DNA from: Candidatus Bathyarchaeota archaeon
GTDB taxonomy: Archaea; Thermoproteota; Bathyarchaeia; Bathyarchaeales; Bathycorpusculaceae
Direction: 5' to 3'
Assembly: GCA_026414525.1 (NCBI GenBank)
Contig: JAOAIV010000005.1
Span: 1-32,522, forward strand
Length of the DNA: 32,522 nt
This document shows, one piece after another, positions 23,583 through 31,380 of the stretch. The notes beneath the pieces are model-generated. The model made no database searches and was not told where the DNA came from. It worked only from the letters and a program-made list of their open reading frames with translations. How positions within the stretch are numbered: the stretch's first letter is position 1; each line of letters begins with the position of its first letter. The position numbers and the translations under genes are program-made.

Positions 23583-24449
23583 TTAGTTACGAGGCATGTT
23601 TACCGCACTTTTAGTTGCTGCTCTTTTTTCAACCAACTGACATTTGCTTGCAGAAGGATTGGGTTCGTTAGGCAGGTTACCCCACAATTCTTCAAAGTAA
23701 GCCGCTACGACTCTTATAAATCTCTGATTAGTCGAACATAGACTTGGAACCTCATTATCAGGCAACGTTGCTATGCACATGTTTATCTCTTTCTCATCAT
23801 GAATTACCGCGTTAACTGGAATGGGTGTAGAACTATATTTTATTTCAAATGTCGGATATTTCATGAAAGCCTGTATAATTTTTTCAACATGCCTGTCCTT
23901 TTCGTGCATCTCAGTTATTATCTTAAGCTTTACACCTCTTTTCAGTGCATTTATAATATCGTTGGATCTATTGAAAAAAGTGCTCCGTATAGTTTTCCAG
24001 TTTGCAATGGCAACTATACTTTTCTGTGCAACTTGATCTTTCTCAGAAAGCCTTTTTTGCAGCAACCTTTTCGATGAGATAATACTGAATTGTTCCTCCT
24101 CTTGTGAAGTAACTTCCTCGATTTTATCGTTAAAGTTGCTAAGCAAAAACTTAATTTTCATCTGCAGTTCCATGCATTCTCTTGTTTTATTTTCAAGCAA
24201 AACACAAAGGCTTTCTTTTATTGGCGTAACCTTATACAATGTGGGTGAAGCCACAATTTTCTCTACAAGACCAATACGTTGAAGCGCCGGCATTATTCGA
24301 TAAATATCTTGCCTTGCCACTTTTGAAGTTCTTGAAATTGTTTTTACATCCGCTTTTCCAAGTTTGGCAAGAGCTAAATAGGTTTTTGCTTGCAAAAAGG
24401 TAAGTCCTAACTGCGTTAGTAATTGCACATACTCGTTGTCTTGAATCAT
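23583..24449 (-). CDS. TrmB-family transcriptional regulator
   Basis: A 288-residue regulator. The N-terminal winged helix (about residues 5-70: LLTQLGLTFLQAKTYLALAK, then VKTISRTSKVARQDIYRIMP and VEKIVASPTLYKVTPIKE) matches the TrmB DNA-binding domain. It is followed by a helical linker and a phospholipase-D-like effector domain without catalytic HKD motifs (SIVAIANWKTI; IINALKRGVKLKIITEM; INMCIATLPDNEVPSLCSTN). TrmB proteins sense sugars or other small ligands. The effector and targets are unknown; the flippase-like gene immediately downstream is one candidate target. The ATG at 24449 is preferred over TTG 24455 because GTTGAGG lies eight bases ahead. Confidence 0.88.
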   Translation of the reverse strand: MIQDNEYVQLLTQLGLTFLQAKTYLALAKLGKADVKTISRTSKVARQDIYRIMPALQRIGLVEKIVASPTLYKVTPIKESLCVLLENKTRECMELQMKIKFLLSNFNDKIEEVTSQEEEQFSIISSKRLLQKRLSEKDQVAQKSIVAIANWKTIRSTFFNRSNDIINALKRGVKLKIITEMHEKDRHVEKIIQAFMKYPTFEIKYSSTPIPVNAVIHDEKEINMCIATLPDNEVPSLCSTNQRFIRVVAAYFEELWGNLPNEPNPSASKCQLVEKRAATKSAVNMPRN

Positions 24450-24790
24450 GAACAAGCCTCAACGGGCTTATTTAGAAAATGTTCGTGGAAGTTTATGAAT
24501 GTTTTTTAATTTTTGTCAGAAGACGAACTTTCTCCATATGTTTAAATCTCGAAAAAAGATTAAAACATCAAGGAGAAAAATTGAGGAATAAGGGGCTGAG
24601 TGGGCTCTGGAGATGTTGGCAACAGCCTTTAATTATAAGTTGCGTTTTTTCTATTCTCCTTTAATCTCCCTATCCAAAGCCCCAGCAAACCCTCCTGAAA
24701 ACCATTTATGCGGATAATTTCTTACCTTTAATCAAGAACCCAATCAATTATTGTCATAAGTGCCGCTTGCTACAAGTCTTTAAGTAAATT

Positions 24791-24850
24791 ATCAAGAAAA
24801 TCCTCGTAGAAGGCACAGTCACCGATATTTCGCCTGGCACAAAGGTTGAT
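24791..24850 (+). pseudogene. Fragment of a PQQ beta-propeller-type gene
   Basis: The plus strand reads IKKILVEGTVTDISPGTK, matching GSKILVEGTVTDISPGT of the propeller gene at 1-2345. Thirty-five bases are identical, and the following Ser, Pro, Gly and Thr codons differ only in the third base (TCG/TCA, CCT/CCG, GGC/GGA, ACA/ACT). That pattern points to a protein-coding relative of the propeller gene. Similarity ends abruptly on both sides, an in-frame stop lies just upstream, and another follows TSFLRL-like sequence further on, so only a relict remains. Confidence 0.6.
24797..24831. repeat. 35-base inverted copy of 271-305
   Basis: Identical to the reverse complement of 271-305. Both copies encode the same KILVEGTVTDI stretch relative to their own strand. 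Confidence 0.85.
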
Positions 24851-24912
24851 TGCAGCTTTTTGAGATTGGTTTATATCCATAAGATATTGGTGCGTGCATT
24901 ATTAAACTATGT

Positions 24913-25419
24913 TTAAACTATGTAGCTGCCTGCTTTTTCGAAATCCTTTACAATTTGCATGACTCTTTTCGGCGCATTGAGCGCTTGCACAGGAATATTT
25001 TGTAAAAGAACCCAAGGTGTTTTGAGGGCTATGATCGTTGCTATATGTTTTTCGCCGAAGCATATACGGGTTATATTAACGACATCGCGTCTCACTATTG
25101 TTTCAGATAATTCGCCTAGAGAATGAAGATACTCGTGAAGTAGCAAATTGTAGACTAAAGCGTTTACCACAGGCTTTGAACTTATTGAAGCTTCCACAAT
25201 TTCAACTAGTCTTCTGTTTAACACGATGTTGTTTGTGCCAACGGGGTGATAAGCACCCAACTGAAGAGGCAAATCATCAAGGAAAAGCATCATACTTCCC
25301 CCGCGTTTGCCTAAAGAGAACTCCACAGCGTCCTTGACGACTTGCCAAACCTCAGAATAGCTCTTGGCGGTGTCAAGCCTACTGCGAAACTTTGTTACGA
25401 TTGAATCATCCATATTCAA
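24913..25419 (-). CDS. Zincin-like protein with HEYLH motif
   Basis: A 168-residue soluble protein with HExxH at residues 95-99 (YNLLLHEYLHSLGEL), the zinc-binding and catalytic signature of metallopeptidases. Glu103 and Glu106, shortly after the motif, are possible third ligands. The upstream part (GGSMMLFLDDLPLQLGAYHP; NNIVLNRRLVEIV) resembles the strand pattern before the motif helix in small archaeal zincins. There is no signal peptide, so it should be intracellular. Substrate unknown. The TTG at 25419 has GGTGA eight bases ahead; an ATG two codons later is also possible. It is 68 bases downstream of pyrG on the same strand. Confidence 0.75.
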   Translation of the reverse strand: MNMDDSIVTKFRSRLDTAKSYSEVWQVVKDAVEFSLGKRGGSMMLFLDDLPLQLGAYHPVGTNNIVLNRRLVEIVEASISSKPVVNALVYNLLLHEYLHSLGELSETIVRRDVVNITRICFGEKHIATIIALKTPWVLLQNIPVQALNAPKRVMQIVKDFEKAGSYIV

Positions 25420-25487
25420 GGGATTTCACCAGTAAGCAATAGTAATGTCAAAACGCAGTTTTAAACAACACTATAAAAAATAGAAAA

Positions 25488-27116
25488 CTAGTCAAAAGTG
25501 GGTTTGGGCTTACCAAGTTTTCTGTTTAAACAGGCACTGATGAAACCGTAGTATTCAGGAGAAGGCTTACCTGGTCGGCTTTTGAATTCGCCATGGAACT
25601 GAGAAGCAAAGAAGAAATAGCGATCAGGCAATTCCAGTGTTTCCATTCTTTTGCCGTCAGCGCTTTTGCCAGAAAAGCATAAGCCTTTTTCCTTCAAAAC
25701 TTGCAGGTAATCAAGGTTAACTTCATATCTATGTCTATGTCGTTCAAAAATTTCTCGGCGCTTGTATAAGCTATATGCCAACGTGCCTGGTTCTAGTATT
25801 ACTTTATGGGCACCTAATCGCATGGTAGCACCTTTATCCTTCACATCACGCTGTTCAGGCATAAGTGCAATAACCGGATGGGGTGATTCAGGATTAATCT
25901 CCACGCTGTTCGCATCTTTTAAGCCGCATATGTTCCGAGCAAATTCTATAACTGCCAACTGGAAGCCGTAACAGATGCCGAGAAAGGGGATGTTGTTTTC
26001 TCTTGCAAATTTTATGGCAGCCATTTTCCCTTCTGTGCCTCTTGGACCGAAACCATAAGGAACAAATATACCATCGAAATTTGCTAAATCTTTTACACAT
26101 TCGGGATTTCGCTCAAACTTTTCAGCCTCAAAATACGTGATACATACGCGTGTTTTGCATGCTGCTCCGCTGTGGCGTAGTGCTTCATTCATGCTTACAT
26201 AACTATCCGCTAAACCAGCATACTTGCCTATCAGTGCTATGTTAACTTGGTGTTCAGGTTTTAGCAAAGCATTTACAAATTGTTGCCACTCTTGGAAGTC
26301 GTTAACAGTGCAATTATAGCCCAGCCTCTTGCAGATGAAGTCGCCCATGCCCTGTTTATCAAGAATAAGCGGCACTTGATAGACGGATTCAACATTATAC
26401 GAGCAGAAAACGGCATCTTCAGGTATTGTTCCGAAAAGCGCTATCTTCCGCAGGGTTTCCACATCTATCATTTTTGGGCTTCGAGCGACTATTATGTCGG
26501 GTTGAATGCCAATGCGTCTTAGCTCGTTTACACTATGCTGCAGTGGCTTCGTCTTCATCTCGTTAGTAACATCCAGAATTGGAACCAAAGCAACGTGAAC
26601 ATACAAAGTATTCTCAAAACCCTCTTCTAACCGCATCTGGCGTATCGCTTCTAAGAAAGGCAAGCCTTCGATGTCGCCTACTGTGCCACCCACCTCCGTC
26701 AAAACGATGTCAACGTTAGAGTTTTTCGCCACGCTTCTTATGCGATGCTTAATTTCGTTCGTGACATGCGGCACTATTTGGACACAACGACCAAGAAAGT
26801 CGCCGCGCCTTTCTTTCTCAATTATCGTCTTGTACACTAGACCGGTGGTAATATTGTTTTCCCGTGTTAGGCTTAAATCCAAAAAGCGCTCGTACCATCC
26901 TAAATCTAAGTCGGTTTCGCCGCCGTCGTCTGTAACGAAGACTTCGCCATGCATGTAAGGATTCATAGTTCCCGCGTCAACATTCACGTAAGGATCGATC
27001 TTTATGACCGTGGGCTTTATTCCTCTCACTTGAAGCATCTTGCCTATAGAAGAGGTAAGAATACCCTTCCCAACAGAGCTTAACACGCCTCCGGTGACAA
27101 AAATATACTTGACCAT
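25488..27116 (-). CDS. pyrG: CTP synthase
   Basis: A 542-residue CTP synthase, converting UTP, ATP and glutamine to CTP. The N-terminal synthetase domain starts KYIFVTGGVLSSVGKGILTS with the P-loop-like SSVGKG and continues KIDPYVNVDAGTMNPYMHGE, VFVTDDGGETDLDLG and EVGGTVGDIEGLPF. The C-terminal glutamine amidotransferase domain has the nucleophile Cys in FLGICYGFQ and the His/Glu pair in SQFHGEF, where Gly replaces the usual Pro. Length is normal for the family. The ATG at 27116 is preceded by GGGGG and a TATA box. Confidence 0.97.
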   Translation of the reverse strand: MVKYIFVTGGVLSSVGKGILTSSIGKMLQVRGIKPTVIKIDPYVNVDAGTMNPYMHGEVFVTDDGGETDLDLGWYERFLDLSLTRENNITTGLVYKTIIEKERRGDFLGRCVQIVPHVTNEIKHRIRSVAKNSNVDIVLTEVGGTVGDIEGLPFLEAIRQMRLEEGFENTLYVHVALVPILDVTNEMKTKPLQHSVNELRRIGIQPDIIVARSPKMIDVETLRKIALFGTIPEDAVFCSYNVESVYQVPLILDKQGMGDFICKRLGYNCTVNDFQEWQQFVNALLKPEHQVNIALIGKYAGLADSYVSMNEALRHSGAACKTRVCITYFEAEKFERNPECVKDLANFDGIFVPYGFGPRGTEGKMAAIKFARENNIPFLGICYGFQLAVIEFARNICGLKDANSVEINPESPHPVIALMPEQRDVKDKGATMRLGAHKVILEPGTLAYSLYKRREIFERHRHRYEVNLDYLQVLKEKGLCFSGKSADGKRMETLELPDRYFFFASQFHGEFKSRPGKPSPEYYGFISACLNRKLGKPKPTFD

Positions 27117-27155
27117 GAATTGCCCCCGTGAATAACTTACCCTCTTTCAGCGGCA

Positions 27156-27165
27156 TTTAATATAA
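27156..27165 (-). promoter_or_regulatory. TATA box of pyrG
   Basis: The minus strand reads TTATATTAAA, predicting transcription from about 27134. The resulting short leader contains ACGGGGGC as ribosome binding site just before the ATG at 27116. Confidence 0.5.
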
Positions 27166-27306
27166 CTTTTTTGTGTGTCTGAAAACAGCGGATACGAATG
27201 AAAACATGCAATTTCCAGGTTTACTACATAGAAGGTTTCAAAGCTTTATTTAGATATAAGCAGTCGAACTGTTGACTGCAGAAACATTAAAGAGCAAGCG
27301 CACCCA

Positions 27307-27314
27307 TTTTATAG
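27307..27314 (+). promoter_or_regulatory. TATA box of dnaG
   Basis: TTTTATAG lies 113 bases before the proposed start at 27420. Transcription would begin near 27337, just ahead of the inverted repeat at 27343-27372. The rest of the 303-base gap between pyrG and dnaG holds no gene that I can see. Confidence 0.4.
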
Positions 27315-27342
27315 TCACGTATAGCATAACAGCAAGTAATCT

Positions 27343-27372
27343 CATGTCACGCGAATGATAATTCGTGTCATG
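27343..27372 (+). promoter_or_regulatory. Imperfect inverted repeat in the dnaG leader
   Basis: CATGTCACG on the left pairs with CGTGTCATG on the right (one T-T mismatch), with further AAT/ATT pairing inside. It could be an operator next to the transcript start or a leader hairpin. No regulator is known for it. Confidence 0.4.
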
Positions 27373-27419
27373 CGATTAACCTTAACTGAATGTAACTTGC
27401 ACATTGGAGGTGCACGCTT

Positions 27420-28562
27420 ACGGGATCATCACAGACATTTACCATAAAGTATATTATACATGCTAAATTTGAGATAGAAGGCGTAGTAGAGAAACCTGAT
27501 GTTATAGGCGCAGTTTTTGGTCAAACTGAAGGACTTTTCGGGCCTGAACTTGATCTTAGAGAACTGCAGAAAACTGGCAGAATAGGCAGAATTGAAATTG
27601 AGCTACATTCGAAAAATGACCGCACCACGGGCACAATAACGGTGCCAACAAGCTTAGATCGCGTTAGCACAGCATTAATTGCCGCGAGCATAGAAAGTAT
27701 AAACCGCGTCGGGCCTTGTGCAGCCAAGGTTGTGCTAGACCGCGTTGAAGACGTGCGTGAAGCAAGACGTAAATTAATCATCGACCGCGCTAAGGAGATT
27801 CTGCATAAGTGGAATATTGAGTCGATGCCAAGCGTAGATGAAGTCTACAAGCAGATTTCTGACACGATGAAAATTGGTAGGGTTGAGAAATATGGGCCAG
27901 AAGAGCTTCCTGCCGGTCCAGAATTGGAGAATGCAAAGGAAATTATTATTGTTGAAGGCCGCGCAGACGTAATAAACCTAATGCGCTGCGGAATTATGAA
28001 TACTGTAGCGCTTGAGGGCGCGAAGGTTCCAGAATCGATTAAAAAGCTTACACGGGAAAAAGAGGCAACAGCGCTTTTGGACGGAGACAGAGGCGGCGAT
28101 TTGATTCTCAAAGAACTGTTGCAGGTTACGAATATTCGCTATGTTAGCCGTGCGCCTAGAGGCAAAGAAATTGAGGAATGCAATTGCAAAGAAATCTATG
28201 AAGCCTTAGCGGCACGCGTTCCTGTTTCAGAGCTTTTGAAGCCTAAGAAAGAGCGGCCTAAACTTGAAGTACCCGAGGAAATTGTGAAAACAGCAAAGGA
28301 GTTGCAGGGCACGCTTGAGGCAGTTCTTTTAAATGAGAAGCTCGAGCAGATTGAACGGTTGCCTGTGAGCCAATTAGCCGAAAGGTTGCAGCAAGTAGCC
28401 AACGTGGATACAGTAGTTTTCGATGGTATTATTACTCAACGAATTGTGGATATGGCTAGCGAAAAGAACATTAAGCGCATAGTTGCCTCTCGCCTTTCAG
28501 AGGCAGTGAAGCCGGCGTTAAACGTGGAGCTCTTAACCTTTAAGGATGTTCTTCCGGGTTAG
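27420..28562 (+). CDS. dnaG: Archaeal DnaG-type primase, apparent ACG start
   Basis: A 380-residue archaeal DnaG protein with a Toprim domain, linked in other archaea to primer synthesis and to the exosome. The conserved N-terminal domain is complete: KFEIEGVVEKPDVIGAVFGQ, then TEGLFGPELDLRELQKTGRI. The Toprim domain has EIIIVEGRADVINLM and LLDGDRGGDLILKEL. Between the in-frame TAA at 27393 and GTG 27642 there is no ATG, GTG or TTG, and starting at 27642 would delete the conserved first 74 residues. ACG at 27420 lies seven bases after a perfect GGAGGTG (27406-27412) and gives the expected N-terminus. Either ACG is the start or a T-to-C error or mutation hit an ATG. It is convergent with polB and overlaps it by 4 bases. 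Confidence 0.9.
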   Translation, partial: TGSSQTFTIKYIIHAKFEIEGVVEKPDVIGAVFGQTEGLFGPELDLRELQKTGRIGRIEIELHSKNDRTTGTITVPTSLDRVSTALIAASIESINRVGPCAAKVVLDRVEDVREARRKLIIDRAKEILHKWNIESMPSVDEVYKQISDTMKIGRVEKYGPEELPAGPELENAKEIIIVEGRADVINLMRCGIMNTVALEGAKVPESIKKLTREKEATALLDGDRGGDLILKELLQVTNIRYVSRAPRGKEIEECNCKEIYEALAARVPVSELLKPKKERPKLEVPEEIVKTAKELQGTLEAVLLNEKLEQIERLPVSQLAERLQQVANVDTVVFDGIITQRIVDMASEKNIKRIVASRLSEAVKPALNVELLTFKDVLPG

Positions 28563-30943
28563 TCACGCATGAAGTCCATTAGACTTCTCGCAGCGCCTTC
28601 TTTTTTCTGAGCCTTCAGTAGGTCTTCTTCAGTTATGCCGAAAAACTCAAGTACACGGGCAGCGGCGGGCGCAACCTGCTTGGTCACGTAATATTCAGTG
28701 TCCACTTCGCCATAAGCAGCGAAGACGTAGGGTTTTACCCTATCGTAAAGGCGTCCTTCGCCAGTCAAGACCACATAGCCTACTTTGTCGCCTACACTCA
28801 TTTTCCAGCCTTTGCGGCTTAGTGCTTTCGCGGCTTCCACGTGCGAGGCTTTTATTTTGTATTCCTCCACGGGTTTTGTGAGAGTTTTCCAGATGATGAG
28901 GTCGCGGAACGGCACTTTCCTTTGTCTTAAATCCGCGATGACATTACGTACATACTCAGCGGCTTTACTGGGGGCCTGTTCTTTTAGGATTATTTCTAAA
29001 ACTTGCTCTTGCACTTTTTTGGCGACTTCTGCCCAGTCTCCGCGGATAACTTCTAAGCCGACGATGTCTATGCTACCATCTGGTAGCAGCCCTGCGTAGC
29101 GTTTTTTGGCTTCAGTGAAGAAAATGCGCGTGTAAAGCTTGTCTCGTTCGATTTCTAAACCTAATTCCTGCTTGATTTGCTTTTCGAGCTCTTGGATTTG
29201 CTTTTCCTCGTAAGCTACGAATAAGCTGTCGGTGTCGCCGTAGATGACTCTTAAGCCCTTCTGTTCAGCCATTTTGATAGCAGCGAGAATTGTGTGTCTG
29301 CCCCATGCGGATGCGGCTTCGGCTACTGGCTTACGGTACCATCTTGCGCCTGTCCAGCCAGCGTATCCATAGGCGGCGTTTGTGATGACTTTAACCGCTT
29401 TTTGTCTGGCATCCAAGACTTGGTATTCGGTGCTCTTCGGGTCTAATGTTTTCATTTTGGCGCGAACTTCATTCCGCGTATCGATTAGGTAGGATAAGAC
29501 TTCCTTGTAGAAGCCTGCTGGTTGTCTTCGGAATTTATGCTTGACTTCAGGCGCTTCGAATATGCCGCTTGGCGGTGCCGGTTCTGATGGTGGGATATAA
29601 GTGTCTGGAGAAAGGTTGTATGTAATCATTATGTTGGGATACATGGATTTGAAGTCCAAGACTGCGATATTAGTGTGAAGACCTGCTTTTGGTTTGAGCA
29701 CGATTCCACCAGCATAAGGCTTGTATGGCTGCTCCACACGTTTTGGTACGAGCTCGCTGATTTTCTGCGCGTGTTTTATGAAGAACCATTCTACGCGGAA
29801 GCCTACCGCGGCGGTCATCACATGATCTAGCGGTAAGCCTACGAGGCTTGAGAGTTGGATAGCAAAATCCAAAAGCGCTACTGTGGCACCTTTTATCCTA
29901 AGCGCGTTTTCTTTGGCGAATGTTTTAAGGGCTTCTCGTTTTTGCTTGCTGTCCCAGTAATCTGCGAAGTCTACATCGTCTATTATCGGGTGCTGCGTGG
30001 TTTTCATGATGCCCAAATAGTCTGCGAGGTTCTGGAGGGTTTTTACTTTAATGTCTGGGAATTCATCTGCAAAGTCTGCGAGATCCAGATTGGCGATTCC
30101 TGTCAGCGATGTGTGGCCGTAAACGCTGGTGTGCGGCTCGGCGCATGCACGGTCAATGCAGAGTTTTATCCCAAGTTTGCTACTTCGCTCCTTCAGGTAA
30201 GACCAACCGACGGTGTTTGTAGCGTAGCCAGCAATAATGTCGGGGTTGAATTTCTTGACGTAGCTTAGGAATTGCTCCAGCAAGGGCTTGTCGTCTTTGT
30301 CCTCGCCTGCAAGAAACTGTTTGTCTTCGCCACTACTTGTTGCTGCAGAGAGTATCACGATTGGATTTCTATCGGGTTTCGGTGAGCCTTCGCGGCTGTA
30401 ACAGATCATCGAGAAGCTGAGAATGCGTAGTGCTGGCAGGTCATGCCTATTCAGCAGTTTAGGCGTTGACGTTGCCGTGTAGATTTTGTCTGCGCGAACA
30501 CCGATAGTGTTTTCTGCTTCCACAGCGTCTACTTCGTGCCAGCTGCATGGAACAACGTTGTTGCTGACGAGGTATTGCATGGTGAAGCGAACGTCATCTT
30601 CGAGGCACATTTCTACACCTTCGATTTCCCGAACTGCTTTTGCAAGCCTTGCCGCTTCATTGGGGCTTCTGCAGTAAACCTTTATGGTCTGCACGGGTTT
30701 ACCGAAGAACCTACGCGGCGCAGCCTCTAACTTCACTATTGATAAGTTATGCGCTTTGCTGATTTCCTCGGCAACTTTCGCCGGCTCAAAGCCCTCTTTA
30801 ATGACCGCGTAAAAGTAACAAACAAAGTTCCGGTCGATAATAAGCACTCTTTCGTCGTTTTCCGTAATTCCCCAGAGCCACAGTTCCGCTACGCCATCTC
30901 GCACCTCGGAGTTAATGTCCAGGAGCCAAAAAGTAATCTTCAC
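28559..30943 (-). CDS. polB: Family B DNA polymerase, exonuclease motifs lost
   Basis: A 794-residue family B DNA polymerase. The polymerase motifs are intact: A at residues 430-438 (DFKSMYPNI), B around 517-527 (KVITNAAYGYAG) and C at 568-575 (YGDTDSLF). The N-terminal 3'-5' exonuclease fold is kept, but its motifs are altered. Exo I reads LRILSFSMICYS (about 172-183) where active enzymes have DIE. Exo II reads GYATNTVGWSYLKERSSKLG (239-258) with VG where FD is expected. Exo III has VALLDFA with no Tyr ahead of the Asp. Proofreading is therefore probably absent. The start is GTG 30943, close to its predicted transcript start. Confidence 0.93.
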   Translation of the reverse strand: MKITFWLLDINSEVRDGVAELWLWGITENDERVLIIDRNFVCYFYAVIKEGFEPAKVAEEISKAHNLSIVKLEAAPRRFFGKPVQTIKVYCRSPNEAARLAKAVREIEGVEMCLEDDVRFTMQYLVSNNVVPCSWHEVDAVEAENTIGVRADKIYTATSTPKLLNRHDLPALRILSFSMICYSREGSPKPDRNPIVILSAATSSGEDKQFLAGEDKDDKPLLEQFLSYVKKFNPDIIAGYATNTVGWSYLKERSSKLGIKLCIDRACAEPHTSVYGHTSLTGIANLDLADFADEFPDIKVKTLQNLADYLGIMKTTQHPIIDDVDFADYWDSKQKREALKTFAKENALRIKGATVALLDFAIQLSSLVGLPLDHVMTAAVGFRVEWFFIKHAQKISELVPKRVEQPYKPYAGGIVLKPKAGLHTNIAVLDFKSMYPNIMITYNLSPDTYIPPSEPAPPSGIFEAPEVKHKFRRQPAGFYKEVLSYLIDTRNEVRAKMKTLDPKSTEYQVLDARQKAVKVITNAAYGYAGWTGARWYRKPVAEAASAWGRHTILAAIKMAEQKGLRVIYGDTDSLFVAYEEKQIQELEKQIKQELGLEIERDKLYTRIFFTEAKKRYAGLLPDGSIDIVGLEVIRGDWAEVAKKVQEQVLEIILKEQAPSKAAEYVRNVIADLRQRKVPFRDLIIWKTLTKPVEEYKIKASHVEAAKALSRKGWKMSVGDKVGYVVLTGEGRLYDRVKPYVFAAYGEVDTEYYVTKQVAPAAARVLEFFGITEEDLLKAQKKEGAARSLMDFMRD

Positions 30944-30978
30944 AAGTAATCGCCAATAATAGATTAGGCCGCAATCGC

Positions 30979-30988
30979 CTTTAAATCT
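30979..30988 (-). promoter_or_regulatory. TATA box of polB
   Basis: The minus strand reads GATTTAAAGG, predicting transcription from about 30958, some 15 bases before the GTG start. No Shine-Dalgarno sequence fits in the leader. Confidence 0.4.
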
Positions 30989-31023
30989 TTAAGTGCGGGA
31001 TGCACGGTACAAACTATGGCCCT

Positions 31024-31092
31024 CTTATATATAAGGCAGAATGCGCCGTCAAACTAAAGCGCATTATTCAGCTATTTGAATTTTGCATTCTG
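31024..31092 (+). promoter_or_regulatory. Palindromic TATA box and competing hairpins
   Basis: CTTATATATAAG (31024-31035) is a perfect palindrome and good TATA box. Directly after it, AATGCGC (31040-31046) pairs perfectly with GCGCATT (31059-31065). Alternatively the overlapping CAGAATGC (31037-31044) pairs with GCATTCTG (31085-31092). The two stems exclude each other. No plus-strand gene follows, so a non-coding transcript or a protein-binding site is possible. Confidence 0.35.
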
Positions 31093-31380
31093 AAGTGCCG
31101 TACTTAAGGGAGACTTTGATTTTTTAATTGCCCACGGCTACTTGTGTGTAGTTTAAGTTATTCTGATTCCACACATTCGGGAAATATGCGTGCTTGGAAT
31201 GCGGCTATTGTGTAGATGCTGGAATTGGGAGAGTAATACATATCATGCAGCCGTAGACTTCCTGTACCTCGGAGTCAAACACTATGTATAATATGGCAAT
31301 GTGGCGCAGTTGTCGGAGTCGTCTTTGCCTATCGGACAGCTAATTTACTGCGGACACCCAAATTACAATGGAATACCTTT

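Larger units (their letters stand above)
24456..24912. other. 457-base gap between the TrmB-type regulator and the HEYLH gene
   Basis: No intact gene is supported. The left end carries the regulator's promoter region (a TATA-like TTCATAAAC on the minus strand near 24491-24499). The right half contains a fragment homologous to the beta-propeller gene at the left edge. Short frames on either strand (27 and 36 codons) are not convincing. No tRNA or other known RNA was recognised. Confidence 0.55.
30944..31380. other. 437-base gap between polB and the AOR gene
   Basis: Apart from the polB promoter and the TATA-plus-hairpin region at 31024-31092, nothing firm is seen. A frame near 31180-31250 would encode a CLECGYC cysteine cluster, but it has no start or ribosome site and ends at once. 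No tRNA or recognisable RNA gene was found. Confidence 0.5.

Noticed and set aside
24580-24663. A 27-residue plus-strand frame from TTG with AAGGAG upstream and a TATA-like GTTTAAAT
   Set aside because: Too short, odd composition (MRNKGLSGLWRCWQQP), no recognisable relative. The signals are common by chance in AT-rich sequence.
24770-24880. A 36-residue minus-strand frame starting MDINQSQKAAINLC
   Set aside because: It is antisense to the propeller-type fragment. The third-base substitution pattern shows that the plus strand was the coding one, and the ribosome site is weak.
27642-28562. dnaG starting at GTG 27642
   Set aside because: It would cut off the most conserved N-terminal block, which is open and in frame upstream to 27420.
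31180-31255. Cysteine cluster CLECGYC in a plus-strand frame
   Set aside because: No start codon or ribosome site, the frame stops soon after, and adjacent frames give no continuation that would suggest a decayed ferredoxin.
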